From Schistocephalus solidus (Eukaryota > Platyhelminthes > Cestoda > Diphyllobothriidea > Diphyllobothriidae), in NCBI GenBank assembly GCA_017591395.1, contig WEDG01000792.1, forward strand, positions 62,001 to 126,000: 64,000 nt of DNA, given 5' to 3'. The notes under the pieces were generated by a model. The model was not told where the DNA came from. It made no database searches and saw only the letters and a list, made by a program, of their open reading frames with translations. The position numbers and the translations under genes were made by a program. Positions 51,801 to 62,900 of the stretch are shown here, in pieces (within the stretch, counting starts at the first letter, position 1; the number at the start of each line of letters is the position of its first letter).

Positions 51801-53164
51801 TTAAGACTTCTTCAAAATATCTATGAAATTGTCCCTTTTGACGGCATATTATTCATCTAATACCTCGACTAACAGCCTCTCTGGCAAAATATATTAAAAG
51901 ACATTTCATTGACTCTGACATCTGCTAAATAAATCCATATACCCTTTTTATACTGGAGTAAATTTTAGCCATCATTTGAAATTTCTGCACTTCACTAGGT
52001 GCATATTACAAAGACAAGAGGACATTAATGAGACCTCATCTCAGCACAATGTAATAATTGATTTACTGAATCACTAGTGCTTTTTAAATATGCGGTAAAA
52101 TTAGCGGTTCTATCACCTTATGTCACTTTTGTCATTAGCACGTGAAATTCACCTTTACTGAAAGTCGAAATTTTGTTTAACGTTTAATTTCTTGCATTTT
52201 CTCCAAATTGTTGACTTTTTTCGAATGATTATTATGGAGGTTAAAATTAATCGTTATGCATTTGTGAGACAGTAATTCAAGCATTTATAAATTAATTTTT
52301 CAATTTCAGTTTCATCAGTCAGGGGCAGAAATGAAGTTCTGATAAATGGTTCAAGTAATTTAATGTTCTTGTTAATGTAGAAATGACTGCAACAAACTAG
52401 TACTTCACTATGAAATCTTGCAGCGTCTTAAATTTGACAGAGATCCAGACATGACACATTACTGAAGTTTAAAGCAAAACACTTGGCCATAAACTGTGCA
52501 AGTTTTACACAGAGTATCGTTCGGCCATGCATTGAGTCCTGACCGAAATAAAACAATTAATGTCTCGTAAAGGACAATATGTTTAAATGGGCAAAGTTTA
52601 CTATGCGGGTTTTAATGACGTTTTTTCCAACGAAAAACGACCATTTGCACAATAGCTAGGAAAGTAGTAAATTTCGGTTCTTAAAGAAATTGACACAACA
52701 CAAATTAATAGATGTTTATTAAGAAACGAATTGTGGCATATATTATTTTCTAAGAAATTCCGCAGTATCTTGATTAATAAAATATATTCACATATTAATT
52801 TTAATATATCCTTAAACTTCAATGCATCTGAGCCGTCAATTTTGAAATTAAATCATTGTCTATATCTTTGAAATGCGACTTTCACAAATAGTTGAAGGTG
52901 ACCATGTATTTTGGTGAACTCGTTTTTCGGTCGGAAATGATCGTAAGCGAGTCATATTGGGAGTTTCTACTTGACGCTGGTTTTTATTTATTCCATTTCC
53001 AGAAAGACTGGGGCACAAATGGGCTCCTTTTAATGCTGATTGGTCAAATACTCTACAATTGCGTAAAATTACTTTCAGCCAATTATGCAACGAATATTCT
53101 TAAAAGATGTTCATGGCGCCTGTGTGCACAAATATCGGCTACTTCTTGCACTTCTCGCCAAATC
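48870..53164. other. Intergenic, AT-rich, one unidentified GC-richer block
   Basis: Nothing recognised except a GC-richer block at about 49940-50300. A 110-codon open frame at 49661-49993 shows no domain. Probably upstream flank of the LU-domain gene. Confidence 0.45.
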
Positions 53165-53216
53165 ATGTTCAAAGTGGTGATTATTCTGAATGCTGTCCTC
53201 CTTTTCGCACTGGGTT
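53165..53216 (+). CDS. LU-domain (Ly6/CD59-like) gene, exon 1: signal peptide
   Basis: ATG at 53165 begins MFKVVIILNAVLLFALG, a short signal peptide with a hydrophobic core, ending in phase 1 before GTAAGT. The open frame extends upstream to 52892, but this Met gives a start typical of secreted three-finger proteins; upstream frame is taken as 5' untranslated. The next exon joins to give ...LGCYAIKCYEC, so cleavage just before the mature LU domain is expected. Confidence 0.78.
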
Positions 53217-54361
53217 GTAAGTTTGTATATTCAAGTCTAAATGCTATATGTTCTAACCCCCATCATAAATGTTGTATCAGTATACTTTAGTATAGATAGA
53301 TGAATCTCTTTTGAAAATACATAGACGCAATCAGCTTTTCAGTTACACGGACACTTGAAGTATACTAATCTGTTGAAAGCCGATAAATATGTTTTTCGTG
53401 CTCGGAACTGCTAAGATCTGGCAATAACTCAATGGACCGCTTTGAAAATATTTCATTTATAAAAATAACGTCAAATCGAATGTGTAGTGTGAAAAGCAAA
53501 CGGTAAGTTTAGGAAAATTTAAACTTTTTAACAATTTATTCTTGCGTTTGATCGTATTTATGCGTAAAATGCAACAGTTAAGAAAATTTCACATGCAAGA
53601 TGCGTTACTTTCGATTGAAGTCCTTGGATCGGGTTTTCGTATATAAATGTACGATGAACGCTTGTATTCAAACAATGGCAACCGCTATTGTCAGCTTGTT
53701 CTTTCCTACCGAAATATTCTGACATTACAAAAGATATGCTGGCAGATCGTTCTAAAGTCGATTATGAAATAAACCCCAAAATTGACCCAGTTTTTACTTA
53801 CATACAGTTCTCGGTACGTGAAAGCGCCCATTTCATAGTTAGAAACTGAGTACTGAATTAACGTACAAGATTATACAGAAACAATGTATACAATACGATA
53901 AAAAGGAAATCTCCCAAATTCATTAACTTAGTTTTGATATTGTAGGTAAAAAACAGCAAAACCATCAGTTTTTTTTATTGGCAATACACTGGAAAACTGT
54001 TACGTATTACAAGTATTCTATTCGAATAACCTGCGGTTACAGACGAAATTAAATTGAATGGCATTCAGAAAATGTTCATTTTGCATAAGGTATGCTTTTA
54101 AAAATCAGCTAGTTGGACTTTATTTTATAGTTTTTCTTCATGTCTTGACGTTCTGTTGATTGCATTAGTTTGTGCAAAATACCCTTATACTAAAATACTA
54201 CTTTAGGGCCAATCTAAATAAGATTTTAAGAAGAAAACCGTACTCTTATTTATTCTAAAATCAGTAGTGCTATACACAGACACATATTTTTTAACATAGC
54301 TACTCTTTATATTATGCTGTGAATTTGTTAATCTAATATTAACTTTTGAATATGCATATAG

Positions 54362-54447
54362 GTTACGCCATCAAATGCTATGAGTGCTTCGGATGCAGAA
54401 GTGACCTCCAGTACGCACCTCAAAAAAGCGACTGCAAAGTTTGCGGT
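54362..54447 (+). CDS. LU-domain gene, exon 2: first half of the three-finger fold
   Basis: After ATGCATATAG; GT completes the T of exon 1 to Cys. Reads YAIKCYECFGCRSDLQYAPQ, then KSDCKVCG, and ends in phase 0 before GTAAGT. The spacing C-x2-C-x2-C followed by C-x2-C is that of the first loops of Ly6/uPAR/CD59 domains. Confidence 0.85.
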
Positions 54448-54940
54448 GTAAGTAACATTGATTTTGAAATTTTCAAGAAAAATATCCGGATACTGCAGTC
54501 AGTATGCTCAATATATTCAACGCATCTACTAGCTAAATCGTTTATTGTAAAATGTATGCGTTTTTCTATCCTACAACTGCCAATAATTATGCCACGTAGA
54601 GCGTTAACCGTTTGATTTTGCTGAATCATCTGAAATCCTACAGGAACAGTAGTATTTTATAGTACCAGTTCTGTACTTATTAATTTTGAAAATACTACAC
54701 ATAATATGATAAGGGAGGAACTTAGACGCAAATAATTTTCCGAAAATTGGGAAATTTGTAAGGCAGTCATTTGTTGCCCAAATATTAAAAAATATTTGGC
54801 CATTTCGTCTAGTATTTCCTTTGAGTTTTCAGTTGAAATCTATGGGCAGTTCTTAGTCAAGATGAGAACTGATGAGGAATTGTATACACGCAAAACAATA
54901 TTCGAAAATATGTCCCACAGTACAAATTCATATAGCACTT
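54448..54940. other. Start of the LU-gene second intron, nothing recognised
   Basis: AT-rich intron sequence before PLE 5. Confidence 0.5.
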
Positions 54941-54944
54941 ATAT

Positions 54945-56105
54945 GAGAAGAAAAGGCGATCTCAGGGACTCTAAATATATTCTCCTGACGTTTCACATGC
55001 ATACCAGCTTCCATCGTCTGAGGTGAGTATCGTACTGCGTCTCACAGTATTTATAGGGGGTGACAGCCATTTTGTTACACAGTGTTGTTTGCACGGGTTT
55101 TTCTTAGCAGTGTACACTCTAGGGAGGATGAGGTGGGGGAGTCCTTAATTGGCTATGGCGTTCATCGCCCGAATACACACAGGAAGCATTTCTGTAGTCA
55201 CTGGGGACGAACGAGGGGGAGGACGATGATTGCTATCAGTTGGTATGTCTCTCGTCGAAGGGCGGCGTTTGACAGTTGGCAGCCCACGCCCTCGTCCGCG
55301 TCCGCATTGACCTTAATTTGCACCCTGGGTTGCTAGTCCTTTTGTGTGCTTCTGATCGCATGTCTCCTCGTCTGTCGGCGTAGGTGTTGATTTGGCAGTA
55401 TTTGATGACTGCGCCTTCGTCCGCCATGGATTGTGGCTTGGTTACGTGCATGGACGTCTTAGTTTTCGCCCGTGTTTGCATTCACGTTTGGCCTTATTTC
55501 GTGTTTGCTATTACGTTTGATGAGCTGCGCCCGGAGGGCTTGGTAGGCTGCCGAAAGGTCGACACAACGGTTAATCTGCGTAGTCTTTGTGTGCCAGGCT
55601 TTGATTTTGCCCCTGGTTACGCGGTCATTTCCTCTACTCAGGATTTCAGTGTTCTGGAAAGCGAATGTGTGCGCAGAGTTTGTACGGTGTTCCGACACCA
55701 CGGACAATGGGTCCATTCTACTCATTGCCCACATGTGTTCGGTAACACAGGTCTACAACCACTTCCCTCTCTCCGATGTAGTAAACTTCAAAGGAGTCAC
55801 ATTGGATCCGGTAGACGACGCTTAACGTCTCACCTCGTGGAAGGGGGGCTTTCGCTGTCAACAAAAGATTCTGAATGGTTGAATCCGGTTGATGGGGGAT
55901 TCCGATCCCTAGCAGTCTGAGGAGGCGGAAACTGCCTCGGAGTTACCTTCAATATATGGCAGCGCTTGTCAGCATTTTGGCTGTTCTGTCACCAGCTTTT
56001 GTCTTTGGTTTTGGCCTTCCTGCTGCGATCGATGAAGTTATGAGGATATCCGTTGGTCCTTAAAAGTCACTTAAGGTAGCAGAGTTCTCCTAATTTGTCA
56101 TCCGT
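54945..56105 (-). mobile_element. Penelope-like element 5: RT end, GIY-YIG endonuclease, 3' tail
   Basis: Read on the minus strand from 56105: RT C terminus (TNGYPHNFIDRSRRKAK at about 56050-56000), then the endonuclease with VVYRIQCDSFEVYYIGERGK at about 55830-55770 (GIY-YIG: YR...YIG...R), a stop, EHMWAMSRMDPLSVVSEH, AFQNTEILSRGNDRVTRGKI, AWHTKTTQINRCVDLSAAYQ (55734-55459), and the tail down to about 54945, which is shared with PLE 3. 5'-truncated, with an internal stop and small deletions. It sits in the second intron of the LU-domain gene, antisense to it. Confidence 0.88.
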
Positions 56106-56331
56106 CTCGCTAGTATCTATGTCGGAAGTACGATATACCATCCTTGAAATATTCATTTCATACTACTTGTAGTAAAAATTGTTTTTCAAATAGGTATCAC
56201 CTGGTGATTAAACGGCGGTTGATTGTCTTCGACCCAGATGTTCATTGAAATTTTGAGTGTGACCCTAAAAATTCATGTCCAGATAACCTGACTCACTGTC
56301 TTTCACTTAATAATTTCAAAAATTGATTGCC

Positions 56332-56362
<31 letters not shown>
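56105..56362 (+). repeat. Family E repeat followed by (AT)n
   Basis: Second copy of the repeat at 17950-18194 (CTAGTATCTATGTCGGAAG, GGTTGATTGTCTTCGACCCA, CACTTAATAATTTCA), ending in the AT run at 56334-56362. Confidence 0.8.
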
Positions 56363-56366
<4 letters not shown>

Positions 56367-56705
56367 TCACTGCACAAGGCACATGACGTACTGATGATCG
56401 GTAACAACCGTGAAACAGCTGTCTGCATCTTGCCTGTTGTACCCTTAGTAACATACCTGGGAATTATATGCGTATGCATTTTATGACACAACGTTCGTTT
56501 ATCATCTGTATCTAGCTGGCAGACGGGCGGACAAAATTGGATCGAGTGATATCTAACCACATCAGTGAGTGTTACGCGCATGTTTGACTAGTGCATAAAC
56601 CTCGCTGCACAAGGCATATAACGTTCTGATGATCGATAACAACCGTGAAACAACTGTTTGCATCTTGCCTGTTGCACCTTTAGCAACATACCTGTGAATT
56701 ATATT
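56363..56705 (+). repeat. Two direct copies of the family D body
   Basis: 56363-56470 and 56594-56705 are close direct repeats (AACCTC-CTGCACAAGGCA, GATGATCG-TAACAACCGTGAAAC, CATCTTGCCTGTTG, AACATACCTG) spaced about 231 nt. They match the body of the SINE-like copy at 3102, without its tRNA-like head. Confidence 0.82.
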
Positions 56706-58345
56706 TATATAAGTATATTCTCCTCACAAGAAGTACAACACTGTTGTGCTATCGTTCATAAACAGAAACGTTTCAGATAGCCTTTAAACAAAATCAAAAA
56801 GAAATCATATTTTACTCAAATGTCTATTAAATACAAGAAGCCTATCTACTCCCAAAAAGTTGTTTGTGTTTTTATCTTCCCAAACTTTATACCAGTAAGG
56901 TAAGGAATTAAATTTTGTGGTTGTTCTGTTGTCAGATCAAATACCGGAGTGTTGTTTGTTGTATATTTGTCTAAACCTCCTTTAATGTCACTTTCGTCTG
57001 AAAAGTTCAGATGAAATCCTATTTATAAATGAATCTGAAAAAGTCAAAATGGTAATTAAGTTCGAAATCAATGTACCCAGATATTTATCCAGGTTTGGCA
57101 CATGTCGCTTCAAAAGTTGGATTGTACAAAACTCACCTATGATATTTAAAACCTGTTAAACGCCCAGGGAAATGTGTAGGTTATTCGAATTTGTAGTCAG
57201 AAGTAATCCTTTGAAAGGCCTGGTTTCATTAGAAAATGCAAAGGTTGATCAATCTAATCAACTCAGGGCTCCGTTAATATTTTTGCATTTGGACACGTCA
57301 TACTGTGTATGTAACGTGAGATTGTAACTTCTATTAGTTCTTTATTGTGTTAGCCTTCGAGGGGTTAGTTTGTTGAAAATGCCAGTTAACTGTAAATGCA
57401 CCTTTATTTAATTTTTGCGAAAGGTCGCTCAGGAATAAAATAGAAGTTAACTGATTTTAATTTATATACGAGCTTAAAACTGGCATTAGGTACAGCACCG
57501 AAACATTGATAAAATTCACCAAAATCCATCGCATTTCAGCACCAAACCCATACTCAGATTTTAATCAGTTACTCGCACAGTATTTCTCTTTTGCAAGTTT
57601 AGGGTAAACTAAAGATCCGATAGAGTTAAATTTCTATTGCACTGCAGTAAGCTTTCGTATTTTTTACGAACGAAAATGAAACTATTATTCACCAACTACT
57701 CGTGTTCCATAGTCGCTTATTGATTTTTAATTTTGCAAAAGAAATCACAGCCGTTGAACTATCCGGTAAAATTTTACATTTAGCAAACTGCATTTAAAAA
57801 CGACCGATATATATAATGCTATGAAAAACCGAAAGAAAGTAGAAATTCACAAACAGTCTTCCATGCTATTCCAGCACAAATATCAACGTGAATTTAGGTA
57901 AAAGTAAATTGAAATAACCAATGCAAAAGTGTTCCTGGGCTTGGGAATCAACAACGGTTCTCCGGTAATGTACCGTTTTTAGAATTCCTTTCTACTTACT
58001 ATGTAGCTCAGCGCTCATCATCCGCGTGTCCTTTCTCAACTGGAATATATAAATCATCCTGTGAGGTACTTACAGCTAAAGGTCCCATGTCGTGCTGGCT
58101 AATAAAATAATAGTAACATAGGAAATTCCCCACTTCCTCTCATATTCAACAAAAACCTCCTCAAATTGAATACATTTTATCTTATTTTCACAGATATATT
58201 TGGAAAAAAGTTGAGAAAAACTTCAATTAAATTAAATCATATTTGAAAACAGATCAACCATGCTTTTAAATAGTAGTTTAACATTTGATACAGGAGTATT
58301 TCCATTCCTGTCTCTCATAAAGGAGACAATATACGATTATCTTTG
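56706..58345. other. Intron stretch, AT-rich, nothing recognised
   Basis: Part of the LU-gene second intron. No feature supported. Confidence 0.5.
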
Positions 58346-58469
58346 ATTAGTTATATATTTGAAAAGCAGAAGACGACTCGGTGAGCATACGCGTGCTTTC
58401 GATAAATTCTAATCTGGCCAGTACATATATATGGGAACTGGATATAAGGTGAAACACACGATAAATAAA

Positions 58470-59060
58470 GTTTTTTCTCCTCATGCACGTGAGTCGTGTG
58501 AATAGGGGGGTGGTAATAAGAACCAGCTGGTTAAGCAGCAGCGACGGTTTATCACAGTCGTTCTTTGGGGGCGGGGGGAAAGTAGATGGTGTGGAGTGCA
58601 AGTTGTTAAGCTGTCGTTGGCCATGCTAAGTGCGGAGCTTGTGGCGACTTCATTTTTGCGTACAAGACCTGCGTTCTCAACCGGATGGCGGTGGCTGTTT
58701 GCTGTTGCTAGCATCCGCTGACCCACTGACTTGGGCTAGTTTGGTAGCACTTTATAAATCACACGGAAGGCTACGTTAAGGTCCAACCGATGCCTGGAAT
58801 CAATCAGGTGCATGAGAATAGCTTTATTTATGCTTTTAACCTCGCATTTTGTCAGCCATGCGCGGGATGTGATCCCTTATTCTTTTAGATAGGCAGCGAC
58901 TCACGCGAGCAATATAACCTGCTCCACAGGAGCAGGTAAATGAGTAGATGTACATGGAGGTGGTCTGATCCGACAACTTATCCTTACCTTCCACGTGTAA
59001 AACTGGGTTGGTTGAGAATAATATCCGACTCGTTCTGAAAATCGTTCTCGATTTCCTACT
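58470..59060 (-). mobile_element. Penelope-like element 6: GIY-YIG fragment of a second subfamily
   Basis: On the minus strand: TSMYIYSFTCSCGAGYIARV, SRCLSKRIRDHIP (GIY-YIG core: Y.Y.CxC....YI.R....S.R...H) at about 58990-58870, then ILMHLIDSRHRLDLNVAFRV, IYKVLPN at about 58830-58745, and the C terminus (ENAGLVRKNEVATS) to about 58480. CSCG...YI and the LIDSRHRLDLNVAF helix set it apart from the CxxC/TTSINR type of PLE 1, 4 and 5. Stop codons and 5' truncation show it is dead. Confidence 0.85.
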
Positions 59061-59625
59061 CTTTCCTTAGTAGCTACAGTTACATGCTCTTGTGGGCACT
59101 ATCTAGTTCGACATATAGGTGCAGTTATTCTTTGTAAACGAGTTTACCTTTATTTGAAACAATGATGTAATACAAGATATCTATGGATAGTAAATACATT
59201 TAAGGATTAGTAACCTTGTTTTCATCCCTGAACTAGGTGTCCTACTAAATCTCAACTAAATATCACAGCCCCTTTTATTCTCTTAAGCCATACGGAAAAA
59301 GGACTGCTGCCATGAAGATGCCTTTTTCATATAAGCCCGTATTAGCCTTTGATTTCACTTAAAGTTGCAGTTAGTGAATTTTTGATGCATGGAGGTAAGA
59401 GCTTTCAGCTGTTTTCCTAAAAACCAAGACTTTTCACGCGATTTAGCAAAGAATGTTACAGCATTCTTCCTTGTTAGCATAGTAAGATCGAAAGAAAACC
59501 AGGGCAAACTTTGTCACTGTTAGAAATCCTAGCTAAAACATACGTAAGAATGTTTCCATTAGCGAAATGTCAGAACATTACATTTTAGCAAAGCCAGCTA
59601 CTAAACTCAATCTATTTTCTTTTAG
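59061..59625. other. End of the LU-gene second intron
   Basis: AT-rich, nothing recognised. Confidence 0.5.
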
Positions 59626-59902
59626 AAAACGACAATATATAAAAATGGCGAACTGAATGAAGTGACTAGAAGGTGCTACTCAGAATGCAAAAGAATCCAA
59701 AAGCATTTTCAATGGCATCGAAACAGAGGGCAATTGCTGCTTCACAGACTTATGCAACGGCGGAAATAATGCTCGAAGCCAAAAATCTTCTATTGTGCGG
59801 TATTCTGTCTTTTTTAGTTGGAAGCCTCATCAAATTCGAAACGCCCGCCGCAATTTGTTGTCACATGTGGAACGCCGTACAGAAAAAAAGCTGTTTAAAT
59901 GA
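59626..59902 (+). CDS. LU-domain gene, exon 3: second half, with frame break
   Basis: After TTCTTTTAG, phase 0. Reads KTTIYKNGELNEVTRRCYSE, CKRIQKHF, and then, one frame away, NGIETEGNCCFTDLCNGG. The join falls in the T4 run at 59706-59709; with one T fewer the domain has ten cysteines and ends in the C-C-x-x-D-L-C-N signature. Without this the frame stops at 59767-59769. After CN two frames are possible: one stops at 59900-59902 without a hydrophobic tail; the other (to 59933) contains LLLCGILSFLVGSLI, which looks like a GPI-attachment signal but needs a second indel. The product would be a small secreted or GPI-anchored surface protein. Either two assembly indels or a decaying gene. Confidence 0.72.
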
Positions 59903-59939
59903 CTGTGCATGTCCCTCTGGTATTTCTGTCTAAGTAGAT

Positions 59940-62900
59940 AATCTGTGCAGTTAGATAGGCGAAATACAAGAGTAGTAAAAGTGTTTATATGCTTTTCCAA
60001 TAAAACTTCTACGAATATTGATAACCGAACCTTGAGCACTTTACTTAAATTCTACTTCAGTAAGTGAACATTATATTCTTTGCAAGCTTTATGCTAGCTA
60101 AATAAGCAGATTTATCGTGTTCTGAGGGAGAATTATTCTTTGGTAGGTAGGAATAAAAATTTTATTAAATTTGGTGACCATCTGTAAAAATGTGTACTCT
60201 GTATTACTAGTCACAACTAAACATAAGGTTAACTTATTTTAACAGATGCATTACATAACTAAATATTTTAAAAAGGATAAATTATAAAAACCGAACATCA
60301 ACTTTTCAGAAAGCGCATAGGATTTGTGAACACGTTTGGCTGCCTGTAAAACTGTTCAACTGGGAATCAACAATGTAGTTTTGAAGTGAAACATGCTAAT
60401 TTCACAGACGGTTGTAAATATAGCCAGTTATATTTTGTCTCCGAATATATGCTGAAAAACACTGAGTAAAACTTACGAATAAACTAATGCAATTAACTGT
60501 GAATTCTCTGAACTCCAAAATGAGTAATTTAATCGTCAGTAACATGGTATTGGAAAATAAATTTTATTCAGCTGATGACTATTTTATTTTGATATCATTC
60601 TTTGCTGCACATTTTAACGCACAATGTGCATAAGGAATGCTTTTTGTTACTTTACCTGTGTATCAACAAGAACTGAACAGGTATGAATTGCGTACTCACA
60701 TGCAATGACCGCTCAGAATTTAGTCAAAAATTTAACAATACAAGTCAGTTTTATATTATATGTAGGATTCATAAGGCAAATAGGGATTGTGCATATCACA
60801 CAGTACATTAAGCCGAAATAAGCTCATGATACGCCTAGTAAATTACTGAATTATCGAACCAAGTGTGAATAAAATATTTCATTATATAATTAAATAGCAT
60901 CTTATTTTGAAGAAAAGTAATAATTTATCAATTTCAAATAGTTTTTCGCAGAAGGTCAGTGGTTCTGTCTGTCACATTTTCAAGTCCTCTTTGCAATCAG
61001 CGCTAATGTGGACTTTGAATTATAGGATTGCTCAGATAGGTTTAGGATCTTATAGCAGCAACTCATTTTGACTCGGTATTGATAAAAACCTGAACAGTGA
61101 AATGTGTCAGAATTAAACACAAGTGTCATTTTTAAAGTAACTAAAAATGACTTTCATTAAAAAACTAAGCAAGCGATAGTTAACATTTTACAATTAGGCA
61201 AGCAGTAATAGATTTATTTTACACTTTCATATAAACCATAAGTACTTTTCCGTAACCAAGTAAAAATCATTGTTCTTTGCAACATTTGCCATAGTTTAGT
61301 ATAAGAATGGCTTGCGATAGGCAGTGAGAGTATTTTGAGCCAGCCTTGATTTGTACGACCTGCAGTATATTTGCGACCTTTCCCTTTACCACCACAAATA
61401 ATGATAGGATAAGTTACTTAAGTAAAATGGAGATTTCTTGAGTGAAGTTTGAGGATTTTCTCAGCTTTCGACTTTGTCTGTTTACTGTCTATTTCGCATA
61501 CTTAATGTTTTAAAATGGACACATTAACGACTTAATAAAATGGAACATTGTGTGAAAGTTTTCTCTAGTTACAAAAGATTGAATTAACAAATCTTTGGTT
61601 TATCTGACTTAGTGTAATTTTTAACTTTAATGAAGTACTGCCACAAAGGTCTTGTGAATTTTAATTAAAATAATGCAATAATATTAAAGAACCAGGATTC
61701 TTTAGTTTCACCTGGAATGCCTTTGAGCTGCAATGGCAAGTCATCTGAGTTACAACTGATAGATGGAATTACTTCAAAGTGTCGCACCGCTGTTCATGCG
61801 AAAAAGAGAAGTATTGTCAAAAACCTAATTCCTGGAGAATCACATATTGGATATTTGCAGAACAACTATCGCACATGAGATAAAGTATTATCTTAATAAA
61901 TAACCTTACGTATGAAGTTTAAAGTTAATTTTAATGTAAAAACCATTCCTTGCATATAAGTTACGAGTTTTCGCGCTTTTCAAAGCTTAAATGTATGAAG
62001 GTACACTCATTTTATGAAGTTTTGCGTATGCGGCTTTTAAAACGCTCGCAAACATATTGTTTTATTCCGGTTTTGAAGTTCAGTGAAGCTCTTTACGAAT
62101 CTTCAACGTTACTTGCAGTAGTTTGCGAGTTTCAAGTAGTCTCTCTATAAGGACAAAGAAGGTTAAGATAAGTTATCTTAAAAAGATTAAAAGTAAATTG
62201 AATGCGCCGACCAGCGGCGAACTCAGTTTGTTTATTTCAGCATAGGGCGTTGATAAATATTTGAATCTTGACTTCTTCAAAGTTTATGCCTCCTCTTTTA
62301 AAAAGACCTAAGTTACAAAGGACGTAAGACAATAATTTCACGCACATTTTGCCATAAAATTTTGACTAGATTCGCACAACTATCATACATCGTGGAAATA
62401 TATAGACTAACGAAAAGAAATTTACAATGACTTCAATAGCCTATTTCTGGGTCTAAATACTTAAAAAATGTGTGATCGTTCATCTTTTTTAGGCTGGCCA
62501 GATTAACTTTCAATCACAGATGTTAGTCGTTGTTGTGTTTGTCCGATAGCTTCTGTGTGATTTTGCCTTCATCTGTGGTCCGATCGTCGTGCCTCTGGAT
62601 GACAACGATGTTGTCCGCTAAAGGAGTGGAGTTTACGCGCCCACTCCCGAGCGGTGGTCAGCGAAACGTGTGGTCTTCCAGCGACTATGAAGCTTGTATC
62701 GTTCTGCTTATGTGAATGTGGTCTCGGCTCTAAATTTTACTTGCGTCAAAGTGAAACTCTTGGCCAGCCCGGACCATATTCGCTACCAAATCCGCATTTT
62801 AACAACGCTCCTTCGTTTCTACATATTTATGTAAAAGGTTTTTTCCTGTGGCATAGAACCTCGTCAACTACAAAAGCAGCCCATGAACCATGATAATATT

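Noticed and set aside
56363..56705. CRISPR-like direct repeats
   Set aside because: Only two copies of about 110 nt with a 123-nt spacer in a eukaryotic intron; dispersed repeat bodies explain them.
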